The notes under the pieces were generated by a model, which was not told where the DNA came from, made no database searches, and saw only the letters and a list, made by a program, of their open reading frames with translations. This document shows positions 1-7,078 of a stretch of 13,405 nt of DNA, piece by piece. Every line of letters starts with the position of its first letter. The first letter of the stretch is position 1. Source of the stretch: Firmicutes bacterium UBA5389 (lineage in GTDB: Bacteria > Bacillota > DTU025); assembly GCA_002409965.1 (NCBI GenBank), contig DHON01000019.1, positions 1 through 13,405 on the forward strand. The letters run 5' to 3'. The translations under genes were made by a program, and so were the position numbers.

Positions 1-2081
1 GGGACCTTCATCTCCCACACGCCTCTGGCAGCCTCGTCCATCCAATTCCAGTCGTCCGTGCCGTGGAAATACACGGCCACTCCGGCTTCGGTGAAGGGCT
101 TTCCGTCAGAGACGAGCTTGACTCGCAGCAAACCGGCTGGGTCGAAGTTCATTTTGACCTGCACCGTTTCGCCGGCGCGTACCTGGATGCCGGGCGCTTC
201 CCGCCGCTGGGCGAACGGTTCGGATATTTCGCCCACGATGTTGTACTTGCCCTCGGGTACGACTATCTCGACTCTATCCGACTGCGCCACATCGTTGCCG
301 ACTGAGGCACCGTCGAGATACGCCCACGCCCTTAGCTTGTCGGGCCTCATGGGTTTGCCTTCGACCGTTGGGATTATCGCGATGCGGCCGGGCAGCTTCA
401 CTTCAATAGTCAGATCCGTGATCTCGCCGGGCTTAACATATGCTTCGTAGGAATCGCTCTCAGTATCCCGATAGACTGCGCCGACGGCATACACGCCGGG
501 CGTTACGAGCGCCTGGCGGAATCCGGCTGCGTAAGGCAGCTCGAGCTTGCCGTCGCGGCCCAACGCCGTGACCTTTGCATCGGCTGCGACGTCCCGCCCG
601 CCGGCGACTACTCGCGTTCTGAGCGTGCCGAGGATGTCGTCCAGGTTCACAGTTATGTTGGTCGTTCGGCCGCCCGCCAGCTGTACGCCGAGAACCGCCT
701 TGTCGGCTGCGACAACATCTCGATACATCACATTGAGGTCATATACTCCCGGGGTCGAGGTCCAGCGGAATACCCGTCCGTCTGCCGTGTTGCGTATCAC
801 TTGCGCTGCCTGCCCTGGCGCGAGCACGCTCAGCTGACACAGGTTCGACATGATCGCGCCTCGGTATGTTACGGTCACCTCAAGCGCCGCCGGCAGTTCG
901 CCCAGGTCTACATCGACGTAGGCGTCTCGCCCGGTCTGCACCGTGGCCATTGCCGTCCTCGTGAGCTCGGGATACTGCCTGTGTGTGACGACGACCGTGT
1001 AGTCGCCTGCCTGCAATCTAGTGGTAGGCGGGATTCCGGACCAGCTGGCAGTCACAGGCCTGCCTGCCTCAAGCACCCGGATGTCAACGCGGTCGCTTAC
1101 GTCCTGACCGGACGCGCGGGCGGTAACGCGGACTTTGCCGTCCAGCGGCCCGAAGTCCAGCCTCACCAGACTGGTCTGCCCGGGCTTGGCCACGATGCCT
1201 GCAGCCTGAGCTGTCAAAACCTGCGAGCCCACGAGGAGCCGACCGCGCGCTATGTACTGGCCCTCGTCCACCTGCGCGCGCACAATCGGCGGATCCTGCG
1301 CGGTGCGCGATGACTGCACGATCTCGCCTGTGGACTTGACGATTTCAATCTCCGCCTGCCTTGTCACGTTCACGGTGCCCGCCCATGCCTGCACCTCTAT
1401 CTGAGCGGGAGCCACAGCGCGGGCCATGATCGTTGAGAGAACCTGCCTGAGCGACGCCGTATCGGAGGCTGAGTAGTAGTCGCCGATGCAGCGCACAAGA
1501 GCGGCTTGCTTCTCGGTGAGAGCGAATCCTACCACATATGGTTTCATTACGAATCCGTCTGCCTGCAACCGGGCCGACACTGCGCACGGATCGCCGCCGC
1601 AGCTCTCCTCGCCGTCGGTGATCAGTACGATTATGTTGCGGGCGGTCTTGTCGGGGAAGTCCCGAGCCGCCTGCTCCAAGGAGAGGGCGATGGGCGTCAT
1701 GCCCCTGGCCTTCATCGACTTGACCTGGTCGATCATATTTTGCCGGGCCTTCGCTACGGGAGCAAAGGGCTGAACCAGCACCGTGTCCTCGCACGGGGTG
1801 AGGTTCGAGCGCAGCTCTGCCCCGTAGATCCTGAGCGCTACCATCAAATTGGGGTCTTCGGGAAGGTCGCGGATGAGTTGCTCCATGACGGCTTTGGCCA
1901 CGTCCATTCTGGACTTCCAGCCCTCCACTCGGGCGCTCATGCTGATCGAGGAGTCCAGAATCAGCTCGATGTAAGTCTTCTCGCCTGCCATGGGCGCCTG
2001 CGCGCCTGCATGGGGTGAGACAATGGCCGCCACAAGGCATACGGCCAGCATCAGTAGTACGGCATGACGCGTGCGTCTCAA
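1..2081 (-). CDS. Secreted VWA-domain protein with tandem beta-sandwich-like modules (partial, 3' end beyond window)
   Basis: The frame is open for 693 codons from a TTG start to the left edge with no stop, so the C-terminus is missing. TTG was chosen because AAGGAGG lies 9 nt upstream and a signal peptide follows at once (RRTR, then a hydrophobic core at residues 7-21 and a likely cleavage near AGA, 25-27). Residues about 35-216 form a VWA domain with a complete metal-ion-dependent adhesion site: D43-S44-S45-I46-S47, T129 in GMTPI and D156 in ITDGEE. A Cys pair follows (C161, C166 in SCGGDPC). The rest is at least six modules of about 80-88 residues, each starting with a short beta-like strand (for example GTLRTRVV, GRIAIIPTV) and containing a PGxYxV-type hairpin. 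These look like Ig/PEGA/carboxypeptidase-regulatory-like folds. It is probably exported and acts in adhesion or as an envelope scaffold; the actual partner is unknown. It lies 215 bp downstream of the ATP-grasp gene on the same strand. Confidence 0.88.
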   Translation of the reverse strand, partial: MRRTRHAVLLMLAVCLVAAIVSPHAGAQAPMAGEKTYIELILDSSISMSARVEGWKSRMDVAKAVMEQLIRDLPEDPNLMVALRIYGAELRSNLTPCEDTVLVQPFAPVAKARQNMIDQVKSMKARGMTPIALSLEQAARDFPDKTARNIIVLITDGEESCGGDPCAVSARLQADGFVMKPYVVGFALTEKQAALVRCIGDYYSASDTASLRQVLSTIMARAVAPAQIEVQAWAGTVNVTRQAEIEIVKSTGEIVQSSRTAQDPPIVRAQVDEGQYIARGRLLVGSQVLTAQAAGIVAKPGQTSLVRLDFGPLDGKVRVTARASGQDVSDRVDIRVLEAGRPVTASWSGIPPTTRLQAGDYTVVVTHRQYPELTRTAMATVQTGRDAYVDVDLGELPAALEVTVTYRGAIMSNLCQLSVLAPGQAAQVIRNTADGRVFRWTSTPGVYDLNVMYRDVVAADKAVLGVQLAGGRTTNITVNLDDILGTLRTRVVAGGRDVAADAKVTALGRDGKLELPYAAGFRQALVTPGVYAVGAVYRDTESDSYEAYVKPGEITDLTIEVKLPGRIAIIPTVEGKPMRPDKLRAWAYLDGASVGNDVAQSDRVEIVVPEGKYNIVGEISEPFAQRREAPGIQVRAGETVQVKMNFDPAGLLRVKLVSDGKPFTEAGVAVYFHGTDDWNWMDEAARGVWEMKV

Positions 2082-2090
2082 GGTTGTGTC

Positions 2091-2097
2091 CCTCCTT
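2091..2097 (-). promoter_or_regulatory. Ribosome binding site deciding a TTG start
   Basis: The minus strand reads AAGGAGG, a near-perfect anti-16S match, 9 nt upstream of the TTG at 2081. No ATG or GTG lies at a comparable distance in this frame, and the signal peptide begins directly at the TTG. This site is the main support for the start of the VWA gene. Confidence 0.8.
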
Positions 2098-2229
2098 AGG
2101 AGTTGGCTGTTTCGCGCCTGTCATCGGTGCTATCCGTGGCATGAAACGCACGGTGGTTATTTGACAATCGCGTCAGGATTCCTCTGTCTTGCCATACAAT
2201 CGAGCAAAACAAAGGACCCGGCGTACCTG

Positions 2230-2255
2230 CAACGGCCTTTTCAGAAGAGCCGTCG
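2230..2255 (-). terminator. Possible imperfect terminator hairpin after the ATP-grasp ligase gene
   Basis: On the minus strand CGACGGC pairs with GCCGTTG (one G-T wobble), and an inner CTT/AAG pair extends the stem past one bulged base around a 5-nt loop. It lies about 40 bp past the ligase stop codon. There is no T-run directly after it (only a T-rich patch near 2206-2215), so it may be a weak or factor-assisted terminator, or chance. The rest of the gap between the two minus-strand genes (2082-2296) shows no gene and no promoter that I could defend. Confidence 0.25.
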
Positions 2256-2296
2256 GCGGCGACCGCACGGGTCGTGTGCAGCGAAACCGCGCCTGT

Positions 2297-3295
2297 TCAG
2301 TGGTAATACCTCGTCCATGCGGACCTGACGATCCAGTCTACCAGGTCGTCGAAGCTCATTCCCGCGGCTCTGGCCTGCAGGGGCAGGAGACTCACCCTGG
2401 ACATGCCGGGGAGTGGGTTGATCTCTAGGAAGTTGGGGCGTCCCTCGGCGTCGAGCCGGAAATCCACTCTCGCCACATCGCGGCACTCGATGGTCTCGAA
2501 GACTTCCACTGCCATATCGGAGATCTCCGCCGCAAGCTCAGGCGGGATGGGCGCCGGCACGCGGAACCGCTCTAGATTGCCGCTCTTGGTCTCAAATGAG
2601 TACACAAACTCGTGGTCCGCGCTGTCGCGGTCGCCCGGCACTACTTCCATCACTGGCAACACGTGCGGTCGCCCGTTTCCGATGATTCCGACAGTGAACT
2701 CTCGCCCAGGCAGGAACTCCTCGACCAGCGCTGGTTGGTCGTATGTTGCAGCGATCCACCGAACCTTCTCTGCGAGTTCCTCATGATTGTCGACTCGGGA
2801 TGAGTTGCGGATGCCCTTGCTCGAGCCTTCGAAATTGGGCTTCACAAACACCGGAAACGCGAGATCCACTCGGGAGGCTTCCTGGGCAGAACCCACCTTT
2901 CGCCAGCGCGGAGTCCTGATGCCGGCGGTCGATACTACTCTCTTTGCCATCGCCTTGTCGAGGGCTATGCCCAAGGATAGAGCATCGGATCCTGTGAACG
3001 GGATATGGAGAAGCTCCAAGAGGGCGGGTATGAGGGATTCGCGGTTTCGTCCGAACCATCCCTCGGCGATGTTGAATACCAGATCAGGCCGGACCTCATC
3101 CAGTTTATCCAGCATGTCGGGGTTGTGAGGGAACAACATGACTTTCTGCGCGAGACGTGCTAGGGAGGATGCCAGCATATCAACGGTCTCTTCTTCTTCG
3201 CACTCAGCCGCCAGGTCTGGAGGGTGGCCGTCTTCCCCGTCTTGGGTGGGGAAGTCCTTCTTCAGGTTGAAAGTAATCCCTACGGAGCTAATCAT
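2297..3295 (-). CDS. ATP-grasp ligase of the D-Ala-D-Ala ligase superfamily, substrate uncertain
   Basis: At 332 residues it is close to the usual size of Ddl ligases. The ATP-grasp core is intact: K152 and the Ser loop EGSSKG (156-161), the EEFLPGREF strand (192-200), R276, and metal ligands D278, E291 and N293, with the same spacing as D257/E270/N272 of E. coli DdlB. The N-terminal half departs from true Ddl. The HGxxGEDG segment is replaced by NIAEGWFGRNRES (75-87), no GGxSxExxVS motif with the Ddl catalytic Glu is visible, and the position matching DdlB Tyr216 is S238. I infer an ATP-dependent amino-acid or peptide ligase forming an acyl-phosphate, but not necessarily D-Ala-D-Ala. It is transcribed divergently from the sleB operon, so a role in peptidoglycan is possible but unproven. 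The ATG at 3295 has a GGGGAG 12 nt upstream, a rather long spacing. Confidence 0.87.
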   Translation of the reverse strand: MISSVGITFNLKKDFPTQDGEDGHPPDLAAECEEEETVDMLASSLARLAQKVMLFPHNPDMLDKLDEVRPDLVFNIAEGWFGRNRESLIPALLELLHIPFTGSDALSLGIALDKAMAKRVVSTAGIRTPRWRKVGSAQEASRVDLAFPVFVKPNFEGSSKGIRNSSRVDNHEELAEKVRWIAATYDQPALVEEFLPGREFTVGIIGNGRPHVLPVMEVVPGDRDSADHEFVYSFETKSGNLERFRVPAPIPPELAAEISDMAVEVFETIECRDVARVDFRLDAEGRPNFLEINPLPGMSRVSLLPLQARAAGMSFDDLVDWIVRSAWTRYYH

Positions 3296-3348
3296 CTTTG
3301 CATACAGCTCCCCGTGCGTTTTTCGGGTTTGGCACCCGATTCAAGCTG

Positions 3349-3377
3349 ATAATAGCTCCATACGGTCGCCAAGTCGA
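3349..3377 (-). promoter_or_regulatory. Candidate sigma-A-type promoter for the ATP-grasp ligase gene
   Basis: On the minus strand TCGACT (4 of 6 matches to TTGACA) is followed by a 17-bp spacer and TATTAT (5 of 6 matches to TATAAT). The predicted start of transcription is about 45 bp upstream of the ligase ATG. Found by eye, without a scored model. Confidence 0.35.
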
Positions 3378-3470
3378 TGTCCCGCACAGCCCGCGTTGAA
3401 TGCTCTGAGCCTGGAAAGGGTATCCCGGGCCCGATGGCTCTGCATGTCTCCAATTCTCGCGGCATGACGG

Positions 3471-3494
3471 CGCCGCGCGAGTTATTGCGCGGCG
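3471..3494. repeat. Perfect 8-bp inverted repeat with 8-nt loop between divergent genes
   Basis: CGCCGCGC and GCGCGGCG flank an 8-nt AT-richer loop (GAGTTATT); G-T wobbles could add two pairs. It sits in the divergent region between the ATP-grasp ligase and sleB, just upstream of the candidate forespore promoter. No T-run follows on either strand, so it does not look like an ordinary terminator. It could be a protein-binding site or simply a GC-rich palindrome. Confidence 0.4.
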
Positions 3495-3515
3495 TTGTAC
3501 TGCCAGTCCGAAGGC

Positions 3516-3545
3516 GAATACGGGACGCACATCCAAGGGAGAATA
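3516..3545 (+). promoter_or_regulatory. Candidate forespore-type (sigma-G/sigma-F-like) promoter of the sleB operon
   Basis: GAATA at 3516-3520 fits the sigma-G -35 pattern GHATR, and GAGAATA at 3539-3545, 18 bp downstream, fits the -10 pattern CATWHTA at five of seven positions. The same stretch (GGAGAATA) also resembles the sigma-F -10 element. sleB of Bacillus subtilis is known to be sigma-G dependent, which is why I looked here. The predicted transcript starts about 40 nt before the sleB ATG. The -10 lacks the expected C and T, so this is tentative. Confidence 0.33.
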
Positions 3546-3592
3546 GTGGCAGCACAGTGTGCCATCCAGCCAGACAGGGGTGCATCTGCATC

Positions 3593-4303
3593 ATGAACCT
3601 GCAAAAGCGGATTTTGGGATCGGCGTTGATACTTGCTTTGGCGGCGGCGGGCATTCTCCTAACAGCGGCGCCGGCGTTGGCTGAAGCCAGGCCGACTCTG
3701 TACTGGGGCACAAGGGGACGGTCTGTCAGGCTTGTTCAGTGGAAGCTTTCCGATTGGGGCTATTACCGGGGGTATGTGGACGGGATATACGGCGCCCGGA
3801 CTTACAGGGCCGTGGTGGCTTTCCAGCGCAGAAACGGCCTGCGCGTTGACGGCCTTGTGGGCGCCCAGACCTGGCGCGCGCTGGGGTTCGACTACCGAGT
3901 GGCGGCCGCGGCCAGGGCGCCGGCGGCGACCTACGCCACGCCGTCCAGATCGGCCACGGTGCACCTTTTGGCGCGCGCAATCGCTGCGGAATCAACAGGA
4001 GAGCCCTACCGAGGCCAGGTGGCCGTGGGAGCGGTCATGATGAACAGGTTGCAGAACCCGCGGTTCCCGCGCACGCTCTCGGGCGTGATATTCCAACCGC
4101 GCGCGCTCGAGTCGGTGTCCAACGGGCTCTACTGGCGCAGAACGCCAGACGCCACTGCGTACGCCGCGGCTCGAGATGCGGTGAACGGGTTCGATCCCAC
4201 TTACGGATCTGTCTTCTTCTGGAATCCCTACAAGCCTGTGTCAGGGTGGATCTGGACCAGAAGGATAGTGACGCAGATCGGAAAGCACGTATTTGCGCGA
4301 TAG
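3593..4303 (+). CDS. sleB: Spore cortex-lytic enzyme SleB
   Basis: This 236-residue exported enzyme should cut muramic-delta-lactam-containing cortex peptidoglycan during germination; the family is described as lytic transglycosylase-like. A signal peptide covers residues 1-31 (QKR, a long Ala/Leu-rich core, then APALAEA). A PG_binding_1 domain spans about 36-98, with the typical GxRSVRLVQ, YVDGIYGxRT and DGLVGAQTW segments. The SleB/Hydrolase_2 catalytic domain spans about 124-236, with the likely catalytic Glu at E133 in AAESTGEPY and conserved GVIFQP and FFWNP motifs. The ATG at 3593 was chosen because the signal peptide begins there; upstream in-frame codons give no sensible protein. The ribosome site (AGGGG, 12 nt away) is weak. 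It is first in a tight operon with a SleB-like paralogue and ypeB, the usual SleB partner, so forespore expression is expected. Confidence 0.95.
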   Translation: MNLQKRILGSALILALAAAGILLTAAPALAEARPTLYWGTRGRSVRLVQWKLSDWGYYRGYVDGIYGARTYRAVVAFQRRNGLRVDGLVGAQTWRALGFDYRVAAAARAPAATYATPSRSATVHLLARAIAAESTGEPYRGQVAVGAVMMNRLQNPRFPRTLSGVIFQPRALESVSNGLYWRRTPDATAYAAARDAVNGFDPTYGSVFFWNPYKPVSGWIWTRRIVTQIGKHVFAR

Positions 4304-4327
4304 ACGGGGCTGCGAGGAGGAGACTTG

Positions 4328-4786
4328 ATGAGCTCGACTACGAAGCGGATGTTGATAGTGGGTTCCACAGTATTCGCTCTGGTTGCGGTGGTCATGGTTG
4401 CCGTGGTTCTGCGCGGCGATGCCCAGGGGCGAGCGGGCGATGCCAATCTTCTCGCTCGTCTTGTGGCCGCTGAAGCCGACGGCGAGCCCTACCAGGGGAT
4501 GGTGGCCGTTGCATCGGTGATGCTCAACAGAGTTGAGAGCGCGAAATTCCCCAACACCGTGTCGGGTGTGATCTTCCAGCCGGGCGCGTTCGAGTCCGTG
4601 TCCAACGGGCTGATATGGCGGAGGAGCCCAAGTCGCCAGGCGGTGTCGGCGGCCCGAGACGCGCTCAACGGATATGATCCCTCGTACGGGTGTCTGTTCT
4701 TTTGGAATCCTTCCAAGCCTGTATCGGGGTGGATATGGAGCAGGACCATAGCCGTGCGCATAGGCAAGCACGTATTCGCTCGGTAA
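4328..4786 (+). CDS. Membrane-anchored SleB/CwlJ-like cortex hydrolase without a peptidoglycan-binding domain
   Basis: The protein has 152 residues: an N-terminal hydrophobic segment at about 8-28 (anchor or uncleaved signal), a short linker, and a SleB/Hydrolase_2 domain at about 41-152 with the probable catalytic Glu at E49 in AAEADGEPY. By hand count its catalytic domain matches 76 of 112 residues of the upstream SleB without gaps, including the shared end IGKHVFAR, so the two look like tandem duplicates. It lacks the PG_binding_1 domain, as CwlJ does, but CwlJ normally has no membrane segment. The start is the ATG after a strong GAGGAGGAG site; a TTG codon directly before it is less likely. 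It begins 24 bp after sleB and ends 18 bp before ypeB. It probably also cuts cortex, perhaps held at the inner spore membrane. Confidence 0.92.
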   Translation: MSSTTKRMLIVGSTVFALVAVVMVAVVLRGDAQGRAGDANLLARLVAAEADGEPYQGMVAVASVMLNRVESAKFPNTVSGVIFQPGAFESVSNGLIWRRSPSRQAVSAARDALNGYDPSYGCLFFWNPSKPVSGWIWSRTIAVRIGKHVFAR

Positions 4787-4804
4787 AGGGGGTATCTGTC
4801 GTAC

Positions 4805-6268
4805 ATGGCAGACGAGGTCAATAATGCAGGTGAGAACGTGGGCGCCGTGGGCGAGGGCACCGGCGAGGCCGGCACTGCCAGATCGGGGGGAACCGCGGCT
4901 AACTGGCCAGGGGCGCTCCTGGTCCTATTGCTCATCGCCAGTCTGGTCTTTGGCTACGCGCAGTGGACTGCCAGGCGGCGACTGGAGGTCGCTGTAGGAA
5001 ACCAGTATTTCAGCTCCTTCTTCGATCTTCTGGGCAACGTGGACAATGTGCGTGTGGCGCTGTCTAAGAGCCTGGTATCGGGTTCGCCGCGCCTGCGAGT
5101 CGGGGCTCTGTCGGATGTATGGCGCGAGGCCAGTAATGCGCAGGCTAACCTGAACAGCCTGCCTGTGACGCACAAGGTTCTCGCGAAGACGTCTGCCTTT
5201 CTCACGCAGGTGGGCGACTTCGCCTTCGTGACTGCGCGGAAGGTCGCAAACCAGCAGATGATGAGCGATGATGACTGGGACAGGCTCGTGAAGATGAAGG
5301 AGCAGTCGGAGGACTTGGCCAAGGGCCTTGCCGGCATGGAGGCTGAGGCCTCGTCCGGTCGGATCAACTGGGTCCGCGTGGCAGAGCAGGCGAATAAGGA
5401 AGTTCCGGCCAAGGCGGGTTCCAAGTCGACGCCTGAAGTAGTCACCGATGGCTTTACCAAGGTGGACGAGTCGGTGCAGCAGTTTCCAACGCTGATATAC
5501 GATGGACCATTCTCCGACCACATCGAGGCCCGCAAGCCCGTGGGAGTCACAGGCGCGCCCATCGATTCCACTCGAGCAATCGAGATTGCCCGCAAGTTCG
5601 TCCCGTTCGATGCATCAGCCCACACCGGGAAGATAGAGGGCGAGGTGGACAGCAAGATACCCGCGTACCGAGTCAGTCTGGAAGCGCCCAAGAAAAGCGG
5701 CAAGCCGGACGCGATAGTAGACGTCACCAAGACCGGCGGACACGTGGTGCTCATGAACATAGCCAGAGACATCGATCCGAAGAAGATCGATCTTGAGGCC
5801 GCGGTGGCCCGGGCCAACGTCTTTCTGTCGAAGATCGGCATGACCAGCATGAAGCCAACGTTCGCATCGGAGGTCGGCGATGTCGCGGTCATTCCCTTCG
5901 TGTGGGTCCAGGACGGAGTGTACGTCTATCCCGACATGGTGAAAGTCAAAGTCGCGCTGGACAACGGGGACATACTCTCCTATGACTCGCTGGGGTTCCT
6001 CACGTCTCATCATGCGCGCAAGCTGTCGAAGCCTTCGATAGAGGCGGACGAGGCGAAGGAGCTTCTAAGCCCGGCTCTCACAGTCAGCGCGCCGCCGCGC
6101 CTCGCGGTCATCCCCGTGGAGACTGTGGACACTCCCGAGGCCCTCTGTTGGGAGTTCCGCGGCACTTCATTCGGCGAGGACTTCTTCGTCTACATCGACG
6201 CCGCTAGCGGTGTTGAGGAGAAAGTGCTGCAGCTGATCAAGACATCGGAGGGCAGTCTGACGATGTAG
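4805..6268 (+). CDS. ypeB: Germination protein YpeB
   Basis: YpeB is needed for SleB to be retained or active in dormant spores in Bacillus. This 487-residue protein begins with a Gly/Glu-rich tail facing the cytoplasm (1-33) and one transmembrane segment (about 35-52). A mainly helical region follows, with a QYFSSFFDLLGNVDNVRVAL-like stretch typical of the family. Three PepSY-like repeats fill the C-terminal part, about 255-485, with recognisable IEIARKFV, VARANVFLSKIG and FFVYIDAASG segments. Its length is close to that of other YpeB proteins (about 450). The ATG at 4805 follows AGGGGG by 12 nt. It closes the sleB operon. A 103-bp gap follows; I see no terminator with a T-run in it, so some read-through into the methyltransferase gene is possible. 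Confidence 0.95.
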   Translation: MADEVNNAGENVGAVGEGTGEAGTARSGGTAANWPGALLVLLLIASLVFGYAQWTARRRLEVAVGNQYFSSFFDLLGNVDNVRVALSKSLVSGSPRLRVGALSDVWREASNAQANLNSLPVTHKVLAKTSAFLTQVGDFAFVTARKVANQQMMSDDDWDRLVKMKEQSEDLAKGLAGMEAEASSGRINWVRVAEQANKEVPAKAGSKSTPEVVTDGFTKVDESVQQFPTLIYDGPFSDHIEARKPVGVTGAPIDSTRAIEIARKFVPFDASAHTGKIEGEVDSKIPAYRVSLEAPKKSGKPDAIVDVTKTGGHVVLMNIARDIDPKKIDLEAAVARANVFLSKIGMTSMKPTFASEVGDVAVIPFVWVQDGVYVYPDMVKVKVALDNGDILSYDSLGFLTSHHARKLSKPSIEADEAKELLSPALTVSAPPRLAVIPVETVDTPEALCWEFRGTSFGEDFFVYIDAASGVEEKVLQLIKTSEGSLTM

Positions 6269-6356
6269 GGCCGGGCGCGACCGGGGGAGCGGGAAGGATG
6301 GTGGGCGGAGAGTGTGGAATTACTCGGCTGGACTATGCAGAAGCACTCGACATAAC

Positions 6357-6363
6357 TTGGAGG
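6357..6363 (+). promoter_or_regulatory. Ribosome binding site pointing to a CTG start
   Basis: TTGGAGG stands 8 nt upstream of CTG at 6372. The only nearby standard start in frame, GTG at 6363, overlaps the site itself and could not use it. See the methyltransferase entry. Confidence 0.45.
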
Positions 6364-6371
6364 TGTGCGCG

Positions 6372-6971
6372 CTGGCCGAGCAGTATTTCACACCCTCTCC
6401 CACGTCTGGTCACGAGCGCCGAACGGTGCGGCGCCGAATGTGCGATGGGAGCGAACTGATCTTCGAAACGGATGCAGGCGTGTTCTCCAAAGGCCGGGTG
6501 GATCGCGGCACGCGGGAACTGATCAAAGCTATCAGGCTGGAAGACGGGGAGTCTTTCCTGGATCTCGGATGCGGTTGGGGGCCGGTGGGCATCACGATGG
6601 CTGTGTCGTGCCCGCGCAGTGAGGTGTGGATGGTTGACGTGAACGAGCGCGCCTGCGAGCTGGCGCGCGCCAACGCACGGGCCAACGGCGCCGATCGTGC
6701 AGTAGTAGTGTGCGGAGACGGTCTTCTCGCAGTGGACGGCAGGAAATTCGACGTCATTGCCACGAACCCCCCGATCAGGGCGGGCAAGTCCGTTGTCCAC
6801 AGGCTTGTCGAAGAGGCCCGTGACCATCTGAAGCCAGGCGGACGGTTCTATGCAGTGGCAAGGACCAAGCAGGGCGCGGGCTCTTTGCGGGCGTTCATTC
6901 GCGAGACTTTCGGCAACGCCGATGAACCGGAGATAGGCGGAGGCTATCGGGTGATCCGTGCTGTGCGCTGA
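6372..6971 (+). CDS. YbxB/RsmC-like class I SAM-dependent methyltransferase
   Basis: A MTS-family (Methyltransf_11/MTS) enzyme with motif I DLGCGWGPVG (64-73), the acidic end of strand 2 in MVDVNE (87-92) and the NPPI catalytic motif (132-135) that marks N-methyltransferases acting on bases. It resembles B. subtilis YbxB and the catalytic half of RsmC (16S rRNA m2G), so an rRNA substrate is likely but not shown. Counting from CTG at 6372 gives 199 residues beginning (M)AEQYFTPSP, which fits the MSEHYY-like start and the roughly 200-residue length of YbxB relatives; TTGGAGG is 8 nt upstream. GTG at 6312 (219 residues) or at 6363 are the alternatives without non-standard initiation. It sits between ypeB and the amidase gene, 107 bp before the latter, with no visible link to sporulation. 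Confidence 0.88.
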   Translation: MAEQYFTPSPTSGHERRTVRRRMCDGSELIFETDAGVFSKGRVDRGTRELIKAIRLEDGESFLDLGCGWGPVGITMAVSCPRSEVWMVDVNERACELARANARANGADRAVVVCGDGLLAVDGRKFDVIATNPPIRAGKSVVHRLVEEARDHLKPGGRFYAVARTKQGAGSLRAFIRETFGNADEPEIGGGYRVIRAVR

Positions 6972-7078
6972 GCGTGTGAGCATGTAGGCATGGCGGTCAT
7001 CGCGGGCTGGTCCGCGGCATATCCTCCAAATGGCTGAGGCCGCGACAGGTGCGAGCCTCGGCTTGCGGAGGTCTGCTG

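Noticed and set aside
1345..2151. A 268-codon minus-strand frame and several long plus-strand frames across 1-2081
   Set aside because: They are other-frame shadows of the VWA gene. Only the TTG-started frame has a ribosome site, a signal peptide and the complete VWA metal site.
2161..2200. TTGACA followed by TACAAT on the plus strand
   Set aside because: The spacer is 28 bp, far from 17, and no plus-strand gene follows; the next plus-strand gene begins at 3593.
3322..3340. TCGGGT/ACCCGA hairpin next to a T-run as a terminator
   Set aside because: The T-run precedes the hairpin on the plus strand, and on the minus strand the hairpin is followed by A residues, so it has terminator polarity on neither strand.
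3377..3592. An N-terminal extension of SleB by 72 codons
   Set aside because: The extension shows no family similarity, would put the signal peptide in the middle of the protein, and covers the candidate promoter and palindrome.
7018..7024. CATATCC as a sigma-G -10 element for the amidase gene
   Set aside because: No acceptable -35 element lies 17-18 bp upstream and the last two bases of the -10 do not match.
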